Origin: Pseudoduganella violaceinigra DSM 15887
GTDB taxonomy: Bacteria > Pseudomonadota > Gammaproteobacteria > Burkholderiales > Burkholderiaceae_D
NCBI RefSeq assembly: GCF_000425385.1
Contig: NZ_KE384360.1
Coordinates: 6,196 to 70,195, forward strand
Length of the DNA stretch: 64,000 nt
Reading direction: 5' to 3'
Shown: positions 50,307 through 59,309 of the stretch, piece by piece
Numbering within the stretch: position 1 is the stretch's first letter
Layout of the letters: the number at the start of each line of letters is the position of its first letter
Program-made: the position numbers and the translations under genes
The notes under the pieces: model-generated
Told to the model about the DNA's origin: nothing
The model's database searches: none
What the model saw: only the letters and a program-made list of their open reading frames with translations

Positions 50307-51749
50307 CTACTTCAAACCTCCTCCAAGGGCGCGGTACAAGTCGATGGCGCTGCTCATGCGCAGCAGGCGTGCCTGCACGAGGGCTTGCTGCGCGGTGAAC
50401 AATTCGCGCTGGGCGTCGAGCACGTCGAGCGAGCTGGCGACCCCGTTTTCAAAGCGCAATTGTAATAGACGCAGGCGCTCGGCCTGGGCTTCCTGCACGG
50501 TGCGCTGGGCGGCGACCTGTTCGCCGAGGTAGGTTCTTGCGGCCAGCGCGTCGGCCACTTCGCGGAAGGCCGTCTGGATGGTCTTTTCATAATCGGCCAC
50601 CGCGATGTTCTTGCGGGCGTGGCTGACATCCAGGTTGGCCAGGTTGCGGCCGGTGTCGAAGATCGGCAGCACCAGTTGCGGCGCGAAGGCCCAGGTGCCG
50701 CTGCCGCCTTCGAACAGGCCGCTGAAATCGCGGCTGGCGCTGCCGGCCGAGGTGGTCAGCGTGATGCGCGGGAAGAAGGCGGCCCGGGCGGCGCCGATGT
50801 TGGCGTTGGCGCTCTTCAGGCGCTGTTCGGCGGCGCGGATGTCGGGGCGGTTGGCCAGCAGGTCCGACGGCGCGCCCGCAGTCAGCGCGGACATGGCATC
50901 GGCTTGCGCGTCTTCTGTCGGCTGCGGTGCGCCGCTTGCCGTGCCAGCCGGCAGCGCCTGCCCGACCAGCAGGGCGAGCGCATTGGCGGCTTGGGCACGC
51001 TGGCGCGCCAGGGCCAGCGCGGAGGCACGGGCGGTCTCCATCTGCTGCTCGTTGGAACGCAGGTCGAGGAGGGAGGAGGCGCCGCCTTCCACGCGCTGCC
51101 TGGTCAGGTCGAAGGTGCGTTTGCGGGCGTCGTAAGTGCTTTCGGCCAGCACCTGCTGCTCGGCGAAGGCACGCTCGGTGTAGTAGGCCTTGGCCACTTC
51201 GGCGACCAGGCTGATTTGCGCCGCCTGTTTGGCTTCTTCGGTGGCCAGGTAGCTGGCCAGGGCGGCGTCGCTCAGGCTTTTTACGCGGCCGAAAAAGTCC
51301 AGCTCGAAGGCGGGAATCGCAAGGCTGGCGTCGAAGCGTCCGCTGGTTTGCGGCTGGCCGCTGATGCTTGCGAATCCCGGCGTGCGGCTGCGCGATTCGC
51401 CCAGGTTCGCATTCAGCGTCGGCAGACGGTCGGCGCGCTGGATGCGGTAGACGCCGCGCGCTTCCTCGATGCGCAGGGCGGCGATGCGCAGGTCGCGGTT
51501 GTTGGCAAGCGCCGTTTCGATCAACTGCTGCAGGCGCCCGTCCGGGAAGAAGGCGCGCCAGCCGGTGTCGATGGCGGCTTGCGTGCCCTGCGCGGCGGTG
51601 GTGGCGGCGCCGACCGGCGGCGTCCCGGCCGGGAAGGCGTCGGCAACCGGCGCGGCGGGGCGCTGGTAAGACGGCGCCATCGAACAGCCCGAGATCGCGC
51701 CGGCCAGCAGCAGGGCGGCGGCGAGGGCGGCGTTGGAATGCTTCATCAT
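50307..51749 (-). CDS. RND efflux outer-membrane channel lipoprotein (OprM/NodT family)
   Basis: 480 residues. A signal peptide ends in the lipobox ISGC (Cys22), followed by SMAPSYQRP, typical of NodT-family channels. Two TolC-like repeats are visible (RDLRIAALRIEEARGVYRIQ; FREVADALAARTYLGEQVAA). NLDVSHARKNIAVADYEKTI is family-typical. It forms the outer-membrane exit of the pump. Its start overlaps the RND gene by 4 bases and its stop overlaps the patatin start by one. Confidence 0.94.
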   Translation of the reverse strand: MMKHSNAALAAALLLAGAISGCSMAPSYQRPAAPVADAFPAGTPPVGAATTAAQGTQAAIDTGWRAFFPDGRLQQLIETALANNRDLRIAALRIEEARGVYRIQRADRLPTLNANLGESRSRTPGFASISGQPQTSGRFDASLAIPAFELDFFGRVKSLSDAALASYLATEEAKQAAQISLVAEVAKAYYTERAFAEQQVLAESTYDARKRTFDLTRQRVEGGASSLLDLRSNEQQMETARASALALARQRAQAANALALLVGQALPAGTASGAPQPTEDAQADAMSALTAGAPSDLLANRPDIRAAEQRLKSANANIGAARAAFFPRITLTTSAGSASRDFSGLFEGGSGTWAFAPQLVLPIFDTGRNLANLDVSHARKNIAVADYEKTIQTAFREVADALAARTYLGEQVAAQRTVQEAQAERLRLLQLRFENGVASSLDVLDAQRELFTAQQALVQARLLRMSSAIDLYRALGGGLK

Positions 51750-54700
51750 TGCTTTTTCTCCGGCTGGTCCAGTTCATGCGCGGCGAGGCGGCGCTGGCGT
51801 TCGCTGCCTTTGAAAATGCGGCGCACGACCACAAAGAAGACCGGCACCAGGAAGACCGCCAGCACGGTGGCGGTAATCATGCCGCCCATCACGCCGGTAC
51901 CGATGGCGCGCTGCGAGGCCGATCCGGCGCCGGAGGCGATCACCAGCGGCAGCACGCCGAGGATGAAGGCGAGCGAGGTCATGATGATCGGCCGGAAGCG
52001 AAGGTGCACGGCTTCCAGCGTTGCCTCGATCAGGCCCTTGCCTTGTGCCTGCAGGTCCTTGGCGAATTCGATGATCAGGATCGCGTTCTTGGCCGACAGG
52101 CCGATGATCGCAATCAGGCCGACTTTGAAGTACACGTCGTTCGGCAGGCTGCGGATATGCGCGCCGAGCAGGGCGCCCAGCACGCCGAGCGGAACGACCA
52201 GCAGCACGGCGACCGGAATCGATTCGGATTCGTACAGGGCCGCCAGCACCAGGAAGGCGGCCAGCATGGACAGGGCGAACAGCGCCGGGGCCTGGGAGCC
52301 GGACAGGCGCTCCTCGGACGACTGGCCGGTCCATTCGATGCCGAAACCGGGCGGCAGCTGCTCGGCCAGGCGCAGCAGTTCTTCCATCGCTTCGCCGGTG
52401 GAATGGCCAGGCGCCGCGTTGGCGCTCAGGCGGTAGGCGGGGTAGCCGTTATAGCGCACCAGCTGGATCGGTCCGGTCACCCAGCGCGTGGTGGCGAAGG
52501 ACGCGAACGGCACCATCGTTCCGGTGCTGCTCTTCACATTCAGGCGCAGGATGTCTTCCGGCTGCATGCGGCGCTCCTGGTCGGCCTGCACGATCACGCG
52601 CTGCTGGCGGCCGCTGGCGGCAAAGTCGTTCACGTAGGATGAGCCGAACGCCGTTCCCAGGGTGGACGAGATGTCGGTGAACGCCACGCCCAGTGCGTTG
52701 GCTTTTTCGCGGTCGATGTCGACCTGCAGCTGCGGCGCGTCTTCTAGGCCTTCCGGACGCATGCCGGTCAGCACCTTGCTCTTGCCCGCCAAGTCCAGCA
52801 GCTGGTTGCGCGCCGCCAGCAGGGCGTCGTGACCAAGGCCGCCCCGGTCCTGCAGGCGGGCCGTGATGCCGGTGGCGTTGCCCAGCTCGCGGATCGGCGG
52901 CGGGCTGAGGGCGAACACCTGCGCATCCTGAATATGGGCCAGGCCGCCGAAGGAGCGCATGGCTATCGCATCGGCCGACTGGTCGGGGCCGCGCTCTTTC
53001 CAATCCTTCAGCGGCACGAATACCAGGCCGGCGTTCTGGCCGCTGCCGGAGAAACTGAAGCCCGCCACCGCGATCGTGCGCGCCACGCCCGGCTGGGCGC
53101 GGAAGTACGAATCCACTTCCGCCAGCACGGCTTCGGCGCGGTTGCGCGACGCGCCCGGCGGCAGCTGGACGTTGGCGATGATATAGCCCTGGTCTTCGTT
53201 CGGCAGGAAGGAGGAGGGCAGGCGCACGTACAGCCAGGCCACAATGCCCAGCAAGGCCGCGAAGATCAGCAGGAAGCGGCCGGTGCGCGTCAGGATCTTT
53301 GCCACCCAGCCCTGGTAGTGCGAGGCGGTGGAGGCGAAGCCGCGGTTGAACCAGCCGAAGATGCCGGTCTTGGCATGATGGTGGCCCGCTGCGACAGGTT
53401 TCAGCATGGTCGCGCACAGGGCCGGCGTCAGCGACAGCGCCATCAGGGCCGAGAACACCATGGCCGATACCATCGACAGCGAGAATTGGCGGTAGATCGC
53501 GCCCACCGCGCCGCCGAAGAAAGCCATCGGGATGAATACGGCGATCAGCACCAGGGTGATGCCGATGATCGCGCCCGTGATCTGCGACATGGCCTTGCGC
53601 GTCGCATCGCGCGGCGACAGGCCTTCCTCGCTCATGATGCGCTCGACGTTCTCCACCACCACGATCGCGTCGTCCACCAGAATACCGATGGCCAGCACCA
53701 TGCCGAACATGGTCAGCACGTTGATCGAGAAGCCGAACACCTGCATGGCGGCGAAAGTCCCCATCAGGGCGACCGGCACGACGATGGTCGGGATCAGGGT
53801 GTAGCGGAAGTTCTGCAGGAAGACATACATCACCAGGAACACCAGGGCCACGGCTTCCAGCAGGGTCTTGACCACCTCCTCGATGGAGATCTTGACGAAT
53901 AGCGACGTGTCGTAAGGCACGGTGTACTTCAAGCCCGGCGGGAAGTACTTCTGCAGCTCGTCCATCTTTTCGCGCACGATGGTGGCGGTCGCCAGCGCAT
54001 TGCCGGTCAGCGACTGCTGCACGGCGATGGCGACGAACGGCTGCCCGTTCAAGCGCGCCTGGATGCCGTAGCTGGCGCCGCCCAGTTCCATGCGCGCCAC
54101 ATCGCGCAGCCGCACCAGCGAACCATCGCGGTTGGCGCGCAGCACGACCTTCCCGAATTCCTCCACCGAGGACAGCTGGCCCGTCACCACCACGGGGGCG
54201 AACCAGGCCTGGGAGCGCGGATTGGGCAGGTCGCCCACCGTGCCGCCCGCCACCTGGACATTCTGCTGGCGGATCGCGGTGGTCACATCGCTCATATTGA
54301 GCTTGTAGCCGGTCAGCTTGTCGGGATCGACCCAGATGCGCATCGAGCGTTCGGTGCCGAACAACTGGGCCTGGCCCACGCCCGGCAGGCGCTTGACCTC
54401 ATTTAGCACGTTGCGCGCCAGGTAGTCGCCGATGGCGGTCGGGTCCATGCTGCCGTCGGTCGAATAGGCGCCGACGAACATCAGGATGTTGGAGCGCGCC
54501 TTGTTCACCTGCACGCCCTGCTGGATCACCGCCTGCGGCAGGCGCGACTCGACGCGCTTGATGCGGTTCTGCACATCCACCGCCGCCAGGTCCGGGTTGG
54601 TGCCGGGCTGGAAGGTCACGGTGATGCTGACGGAGCCGTTCGAATCGCTTTGCGACTCCACGTATTGCAGGCCGTCGGCGCCGTTCATTTCCTGTTCGAT

Positions 54701-54892
54701 GACGGAGGTGACGGCATCGTCCAGCACCTGCGCCGTGGCGCCGGGGTAGGCGGCGCTGACGACGATGGACGGCGGTGCGATGGTCGGGTATTGCGCCACC
54801 GGCAGCATGGTGATCGCCAGCGCTCCACCCAGCAGGATGAAGAGCGCGATCACCCACGCGAATACGGGGCGGTCGATGAAGAACTTTGCCAT
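51746..54892 (-). CDS. RND multidrug efflux transporter, inner-membrane pump (AcrB/MexB type)
   Basis: 1048 residues, the standard HAE1 size. Start AKFFIDRPVFAWVIALFILL is typical. The proton-relay aspartates lie in GILVDDAIVVVENVERIMSE, and the second half has NAILIIEFAKDLQAQGKGLI and FRPIIMTSLAFILGVLPLVI. Porter-domain stretches such as FKDW-like LVFVPLKDWKERGPDQSADA are present. It exports hydrophobic or amphipathic compounds using proton flow. It lies 12 bases after the adaptor gene and overlaps the channel gene by 4. Confidence 0.97.
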   Translation of the reverse strand: MAKFFIDRPVFAWVIALFILLGGALAITMLPVAQYPTIAPPSIVVSAAYPGATAQVLDDAVTSVIEQEMNGADGLQYVESQSDSNGSVSITVTFQPGTNPDLAAVDVQNRIKRVESRLPQAVIQQGVQVNKARSNILMFVGAYSTDGSMDPTAIGDYLARNVLNEVKRLPGVGQAQLFGTERSMRIWVDPDKLTGYKLNMSDVTTAIRQQNVQVAGGTVGDLPNPRSQAWFAPVVVTGQLSSVEEFGKVVLRANRDGSLVRLRDVARMELGGASYGIQARLNGQPFVAIAVQQSLTGNALATATIVREKMDELQKYFPPGLKYTVPYDTSLFVKISIEEVVKTLLEAVALVFLVMYVFLQNFRYTLIPTIVVPVALMGTFAAMQVFGFSINVLTMFGMVLAIGILVDDAIVVVENVERIMSEEGLSPRDATRKAMSQITGAIIGITLVLIAVFIPMAFFGGAVGAIYRQFSLSMVSAMVFSALMALSLTPALCATMLKPVAAGHHHAKTGIFGWFNRGFASTASHYQGWVAKILTRTGRFLLIFAALLGIVAWLYVRLPSSFLPNEDQGYIIANVQLPPGASRNRAEAVLAEVDSYFRAQPGVARTIAVAGFSFSGSGQNAGLVFVPLKDWKERGPDQSADAIAMRSFGGLAHIQDAQVFALSPPPIRELGNATGITARLQDRGGLGHDALLAARNQLLDLAGKSKVLTGMRPEGLEDAPQLQVDIDREKANALGVAFTDISSTLGTAFGSSYVNDFAASGRQQRVIVQADQERRMQPEDILRLNVKSSTGTMVPFASFATTRWVTGPIQLVRYNGYPAYRLSANAAPGHSTGEAMEELLRLAEQLPPGFGIEWTGQSSEERLSGSQAPALFALSMLAAFLVLAALYESESIPVAVLLVVPLGVLGALLGAHIRSLPNDVYFKVGLIAIIGLSAKNAILIIEFAKDLQAQGKGLIEATLEAVHLRFRPIIMTSLAFILGVLPLVIASGAGSASQRAIGTGVMGGMITATVLAVFLVPVFFVVVRRIFKGSERQRRLAAHELDQPEKKQ

Positions 54893-54904
54893 GTGGCGGC
54901 CCCT

Positions 54905-56098
54905 TTACTTGGCCGCCGGAGCGGATGCGGCGGGCGCGGCGCCCGCCGCTGCCGGTCCGGTCGCCGGACCTTTCCACGGCACCGCATTGACCGTGCCGCC
55001 CGGTTTGGTTTTCTGGAAGCCTTCCACGATGACGCGTTCGCCGCCTTTCAGGCCGGAGCTGATGATCCACTTGCCGCCCGCCGAGGCGTCGGCCTTGACC
55101 GGCACCGAGCTCACTTTGTTGTCCGCGCCGACCACCAGCACCGAGGCGCCTTCCGCGCCGCGCACCACGGCCTGCTGCGGCAAGGTGATGGCCGCTTCGT
55201 TGACGCCCTGCTCAAGGCGGGCGCGCACATACATGCCGGGCAGCAGGGTACGGTCGGGATTCGGGAATTCGGCGCGCATCGACACCGCGCCGGACGATTC
55301 GTCCACCGCAACGTCAGAGAACAGCAGCTTGCCCGGCTTGGCGTATTCCTGGCCATCCTCGGTCAGCAGGGTCACGCGGGCCTGGTCCTTGCCGGCGCTT
55401 TTCAGCGTGCCGCCAGCCAGGGTCTGTTTCAGGCGCAGCAGCTCGGCGGAAGACTGGGTGATGGTGACGTAGATCGGGTCCAGCTGCTGCACGGTGGCCA
55501 TCGGCGTCGCTTCGTTCTGCCCGACCAGCGCCCCCTCGGTGACCAGGGCGCGGCCCACGCGGCCGGAGATCGGCGCGGTGACGGTGGCATAACCCAAGGT
55601 CAGCCCGGCGTTCTTGCGCGCGGCGCGGGCCGACTGCAGTTCGGCGCCGGCCTGCTTTTGCGCCGTCAGCGCATCGTCGTATTCCTGCTGGCTGACCGCC
55701 TGCGCCGCCAGCAGCGGCTTATAGCGCTTGGCTTTCAGGTCGGCCTGGGCCAGGTTGGCTTCGGCGCGCGCGATGGCGGCGTCGGCGCTTTCCACATTGG
55801 CCTGGAACTGCGCGGGATCGATGCGGAACAGGACCTCGCCGGCCTTGACGTCGCCGCCTTCCTTGAACACGCGCTGCAGCACGATGCCCGGGGTGCGCGC
55901 CCGCACCTGGGCGATGCGCGAGGCTTCGACGCGGCCCGGCAGCTCGTTGGTGACGGTGACGGCGCCGGTGGCGGTGGTGACGACCGATACGGTGGGTGGG
56001 GGCGGGGCCGCCTTGTTGGCGTCTTTCTTATCGCCGCAGGCCGCCAGGATGAGCGACAGGGCGAGACCCAGTGGGAGTGTGCGCAATACAGGTTTCAT
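54905..56098 (-). CDS. RND efflux periplasmic adaptor (AcrA/MexA type)
   Basis: 397 residues. Lipoprotein signal with LAAC (Cys21), then the adaptor order: NELPGRVEASRIAQVRARTP, GGDVKAGEVLFRIDPAQFQA, a coiled-coil hairpin (IARAEANLAQADLKAKRYKP), and TVTAPISGRVGRALVTEGAL. The C-terminus is an Ala/Pro-rich tail. It links the pump to the outer-membrane channel. It is the first gene of a four-gene operon. No dedicated regulator gene lies beside it; upstream there are two direct TTGTATA repeats of unknown meaning. Confidence 0.95.
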   Translation of the reverse strand: MKPVLRTLPLGLALSLILAACGDKKDANKAAPPPPTVSVVTTATGAVTVTNELPGRVEASRIAQVRARTPGIVLQRVFKEGGDVKAGEVLFRIDPAQFQANVESADAAIARAEANLAQADLKAKRYKPLLAAQAVSQQEYDDALTAQKQAGAELQSARAARKNAGLTLGYATVTAPISGRVGRALVTEGALVGQNEATPMATVQQLDPIYVTITQSSAELLRLKQTLAGGTLKSAGKDQARVTLLTEDGQEYAKPGKLLFSDVAVDESSGAVSMRAEFPNPDRTLLPGMYVRARLEQGVNEAAITLPQQAVVRGAEGASVLVVGADNKVSSVPVKADASAGGKWIISSGLKGGERVIVEGFQKTKPGGTVNAVPWKGPATGPAAAGAAPAASAPAAK

Positions 56099-56181
56099 TG
56101 GCGTCTCTTATTGTGAGGTGGGACTGCGCCGAAAATTGTATAACACTGTTAATTGTAACGTTTTGTATAGCTGAAAATGAC

Positions 56182-56207
56182 AAAAAAGGCGCCGCAGCGC
56201 CTTTTTT
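56182..56207 (-). terminator. Bidirectional intrinsic terminator between transaldolase and the efflux operon
   Basis: A perfect 11-bp stem, AAAAAAGGCGC pairing with GCGCCTTTTTT, with the loop CGCA. It lies downstream of the transaldolase gene and would shield the efflux promoter from read-through. Confidence 0.88.
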
Positions 56208-56208
56208 C

Positions 56209-56224
56209 GGGGGGGGGGGGGGGG
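56209..56224 (+). repeat. G16 homopolymer tract
   Basis: Sixteen consecutive G on the plus strand in the non-coding gap between the transaldolase stop (56239) and its terminator. Such tracts are prone to slippage in cells and in sequencing; the exact length should be treated as uncertain. Confidence 0.8.
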
Positions 56225-56238
56225 AAGCGGCGAAATGC

Positions 56239-57168
56239 TCAGCGCAGTGCCGAGATCATCTGCTTCAGTTTGTTGGCGTCGGCCACGAAGGCGCGGATGC
56301 CTTCGGCCAGCTTCTCGGTCGCCATCGCGTCTTCGTTCAGCATGAAGCGGAAGGTCTTTTCGTCCATCGACATCTTCATGGCGGTGCCGGAGTCGGCCGG
56401 GCTCAGCTTGCGCTCGACCGGGCCCTGGGTGTCGGCCAGCTTTTGCAGCAGGTCCGGCGAAATGGTCAGCAGGTCGCAGCCGGCCAGTTCCAGGATCTGG
56501 CTGGTGTTGCGGAAGGAGGCGCCCATCACTTCGGTCTTGTAGCCGAACTTGCGGTAGTAGTTGTAGATGCGCTTGACCGACTGCACGCCCGGGTCTTCCG
56601 CGCCCTGGTAGTCGATGCCGGTCGACTTCTTGTACCAGTCGTAGATGCGGCCGACGAACGGCGAAATCAGCTGCGAACCCGCTTCCGCGCAGGCGATCGC
56701 CTGGCACAGCGAGAACAGCAGGGTCATATTGGTGCGGATGCCTTCCTTTTCCAGCTGCTCGGAAGCGCGGATGCCTTCCCAGGTTGAGGCGATCTTGATC
56801 AGCACGCGTTCGCGCGGAATGCCGGCCTTTTCGTACAAGGAAATCAGCTCGCGGCCCCTGGCCACATTGCCTGCCACGTCAAAGGACAGGGCGGCGTCGA
56901 TTTCGGTCGATACGCGGCCCGGCACGTATTTCAGGATTTCCGTGCCGAAGGCGATCAGCAGCTTGTCGATGATTTCGCCGGTGGTGGAATTCTTGTTGTC
57001 GCGTACCGCCTTTTCCAGCAGCGGCTTATATTCGTCCTTTTGCACCGCCTTCAGGATCAGGGAAGGATTGGTGGTCGCATCTTGCGGCGCATACGCCTTG
57101 ATCGACTGGAAATCGCCGGTGTCGGCAACAACGGTAGTGTATTGCTTGAGCTGTTCGAGCTGGTTCAT
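56239..57168 (-). CDS. tal: Transaldolase
   Basis: 309 residues. TTVVADTGDFQSIKAYAPQD and ATTNPSLILKAV at the N-terminus and the Schiff-base lysine in VLIKIASTWEGI identify the TalB type. VMGASFRNTSQILELAGCDL and LLTISPDLLQKL follow. It exchanges dihydroxyacetone units between sedoheptulose 7-phosphate and glyceraldehyde 3-phosphate in the pentose phosphate pathway. It is a single-gene unit with its own terminator, about 4.5 kb from the zwf cluster. Confidence 0.97.
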   Translation of the reverse strand: MNQLEQLKQYTTVVADTGDFQSIKAYAPQDATTNPSLILKAVQKDEYKPLLEKAVRDNKNSTTGEIIDKLLIAFGTEILKYVPGRVSTEIDAALSFDVAGNVARGRELISLYEKAGIPRERVLIKIASTWEGIRASEQLEKEGIRTNMTLLFSLCQAIACAEAGSQLISPFVGRIYDWYKKSTGIDYQGAEDPGVQSVKRIYNYYRKFGYKTEVMGASFRNTSQILELAGCDLLTISPDLLQKLADTQGPVERKLSPADSGTAMKMSMDEKTFRFMLNEDAMATEKLAEGIRAFVADANKLKQMISALR

Positions 57169-57289
57169 TGCAGTCCTGAAAAAGAGGGCGACGGAAAGGA
57201 CTTATTGTACTAAATCGGCGCGCGCCATCGTGTTGCGTTTACAATGGAGAGTATTGGTATTTTCATATTTTGGTATTGAGGAGTTGGCC

Positions 57290-57664
57290 ATGATCCTGGC
57301 AATTGTTGGAGCCCTGCTGCTGGCGCTGGGCCTGTTCTCCGGAGCTGCGCTGGTGATGGCCCAGCTGGGCATCGGTGGCGTGGCCGCCGGCATCTCGCTG
57401 TGGCTGATGTTCCCCCTGTTTAGCATCAGCGGCTACCTGCTGTTTGCCACCGGCGCGCGCGTGGCCAATTTCCGCGCGATGTCCTTTGCCGTCTCGATCG
57501 CCCTGCTGGTGATGGCGGTGGGCTGCGCGGCGGCCCTGGTGGCGGATGCAACGGCCTTGCTGGCGCTGCACGGCGGTACCGGTGCGTTGTGGTATGTGCT
57601 GCTGATCGCCGGTGCGCTGGGCGCAACGGGCGCCGCCTCGCATGGACGGGTGGCGGCGCAGTAG
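57290..57664 (+). CDS. Small four-helix inner-membrane protein, unknown function
   Basis: 124 residues from the ATG at 57290, preceded by GAGGAG; longer in-frame readings back into the transaldolase gene are rejected. Nearly all residues fall in about four hydrophobic helices (MILAIVGALLLALGLFSGAA; ISLWLMFPLFSISGYLLFAT; MSFAVSIALLVMAVGCAAAL; LWYVLLIAGALGATGAASHG). I do not recognise a family. It lies alone between transaldolase and the D-amino-acid dehydrogenase. Confidence 0.75.
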   Translation: MILAIVGALLLALGLFSGAALVMAQLGIGGVAAGISLWLMFPLFSISGYLLFATGARVANFRAMSFAVSIALLVMAVGCAAALVADATALLALHGGTGALWYVLLIAGALGATGAASHGRVAAQ

Positions 57665-57700
57665 GGGACCGTAGGAGGCTGTGAATCTCTCAGTTCCACC

Positions 57701-58957
57701 ATGAAATCTATCGCAGTGATCGGCGGCGGCATCACCGGCGTCACGACCGCTTATGCACTGGCCCGGCGCGGCCTGCACGTCACCCTGTTCGAACGTCATC
57801 GCTATCCGGCCATGGAAACCTCCTTCGCCAACGGCGGCCAGTTATCGGCCTCCAATGCCGAAGTGTGGAACAGCTGGGGCACCGTGTTCAAAGGCTTGAC
57901 ATCGATGCTGCGCAGCGATGCGCCGCTGCTGGTGAACCCAACGCCGGGCTGGCACAAGCTGTCCTGGTTTGCCGAATTCCTGGCCGCGATTCCGCGCTAC
58001 GAATCGAACACCATTGCCGGCGCGCGGATGGCCATTGCAGCGCGCGAGCACCTGTTCGGCTGGGCGCGCGAGGAAGGCATCGACTTCGACCAGCGGCAGG
58101 AAGGCATCCTGCATATCTATCGCGACAAGGCGCGCTTCGACCACGCTGCCCGGGTGAGCACACTGCTGGCGCAAGGGGGCCTGACGCAGCGCGCCGTTAC
58201 GCCGCAGGAAATGCGGGCCATCGAACCGACCCTGGCTGGCCGGTTCTACGGCGGGTTCTACACCGAAAGCGACAGCACGGGCGATATCCACAAATTCACG
58301 GTGGGTCTGGCGCAGGCGGCCCAGGCGCGCGGTGTGGCGCTGGCATGCGGCGTCGATGTGCGGCGGCTTGACGCCGGCGAGGATGGCGCGCGGGTCCTCT
58401 ACACCCGCGACGGTATTGAGGAAGCGCAGCGTTTCGATGCCCTGGTGGTATGCGCCGGCACGGCCAGCCGGAAGATTGCGGCCATGCTGGGCGACCGTGT
58501 CAACGTCTATCCGGTGAAGGGCTACTCGATCACGGTAATGCTGGAAGATGCAGCAAGCCGCGCGGCCGCGCCGACGGTCAGCCTGCTGGACGACGCCAGC
58601 AAGCTGGTTTGCAGCCGCCTGGGCGCCAACCGCTTCCGCGTGGCGGGAACGGCGGAATTCAATGGCTTCAACCGCGACATCCGCGCCGAGCGCATCGCGC
58701 CCCTGGTGAACTGGGTGCAGCAATGCTTCCCCGGCGTCAGCACGCGCCAGGCCGTGCCGTGGGCGGGCCTGCGGCCGATGATGCCGGACCTGATGCCGCG
58801 CGTCGGCCCCGGCAAGCGGCCTGGCGTGTTTTACAACACCGGCCACGGCCACCTGGGGTGGACCATGGCGGCCGCTACTGCTGAGCTCATCGCCGGCCAG
58901 CTGCAGCAGGCACTGGCACCGGCAAGCCCGCGCCGGCGCGCACCGTTGGCGGCTTGA
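57701..58957 (+). CDS. D-amino acid dehydrogenase (DadA-like FAD oxidoreductase)
   Basis: 418 residues. The FAD-binding dinucleotide fold is SIAVIGGGITGVTTAYALAR at the N-terminus, followed by the DadA-type ETSFANGGQLSASNAEVWNS. The C-terminal GVFYNTGHGHLGWTMAAATA is the second FAD-contact region. DadA enzymes oxidise D-amino acids to 2-oxo acids and pass electrons to the respiratory chain. No alanine racemase (dadX) or Lrp-type regulator is adjacent, so the precise substrate is not shown. Confidence 0.9.
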   Translation: MKSIAVIGGGITGVTTAYALARRGLHVTLFERHRYPAMETSFANGGQLSASNAEVWNSWGTVFKGLTSMLRSDAPLLVNPTPGWHKLSWFAEFLAAIPRYESNTIAGARMAIAAREHLFGWAREEGIDFDQRQEGILHIYRDKARFDHAARVSTLLAQGGLTQRAVTPQEMRAIEPTLAGRFYGGFYTESDSTGDIHKFTVGLAQAAQARGVALACGVDVRRLDAGEDGARVLYTRDGIEEAQRFDALVVCAGTASRKIAAMLGDRVNVYPVKGYSITVMLEDAASRAAAPTVSLLDDASKLVCSRLGANRFRVAGTAEFNGFNRDIRAERIAPLVNWVQQCFPGVSTRQAVPWAGLRPMMPDLMPRVGPGKRPGVFYNTGHGHLGWTMAAATAELIAGQLQQALAPASPRRRAPLAA

Positions 58958-59033
58958 CTGGACAGCGCGGCAGGATAGTCTATGGTGAAGATGGGCGGCC
59001 CGGCCGCCAATCCGGCAACCGAAGGAGACCACT

Positions 59034-59309
59034 ATGCCCCGCTATATTGTTGAGCGCACTTTCCCCGAAGGCTTGCACATCCCTGTGACGGCGGACGGCG
59101 CCAAGGCCTGCGACGCCGTGATCGGCACCAATGCCCGCAGCGGCGTCACCTGGATCCACTCCTATGTGAGCGAGGACTTGCGTAAAACCTACTGCCTGTA
59201 CGAAGCGCCATCGCCGGAAGCGATCCGCGAAACCGCCGAAATGAACAAGCTGCCGGTCGACAAGATCACGCAAGTGACCTCGCTCGACCCGTATTTCTAC
59301 AAAGGCTAG
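59034..59309 (+). CDS. DUF4242 protein (SCO4226-like, possible nickel-binding)
   Basis: 91 residues: PRYIVERTFPEGLHIPVTAD, GVTWIHSYVSEDLRKTYCLY and EAPSPEAIRETAEMNKLPVD. This is the DUF4242 pattern; a Streptomyces member (SCO4226) is known to bind nickel in a ferredoxin-like fold. The role here is unknown. GAAGGAGACC precedes the start. The end overlaps the convergent GGDEF gene by 4 bases. Confidence 0.88.
   Translation: MPRYIVERTFPEGLHIPVTADGAKACDAVIGTNARSGVTWIHSYVSEDLRKTYCLYEAPSPEAIRETAEMNKLPVDKITQVTSLDPYFYKG

Noticed and set aside
56130..56175. TetR/AcrR operator before the efflux adaptor gene
   Set aside because: Two TTGTATA copies are direct, not inverted, and no convincing palindrome or neighbouring regulator gene supports an operator.
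56645..57664. A 339-codon version of the small membrane protein
   Set aside because: The first 215 codons lie antisense to the transaldolase gene; GAGGAG precedes the ATG at 57290.
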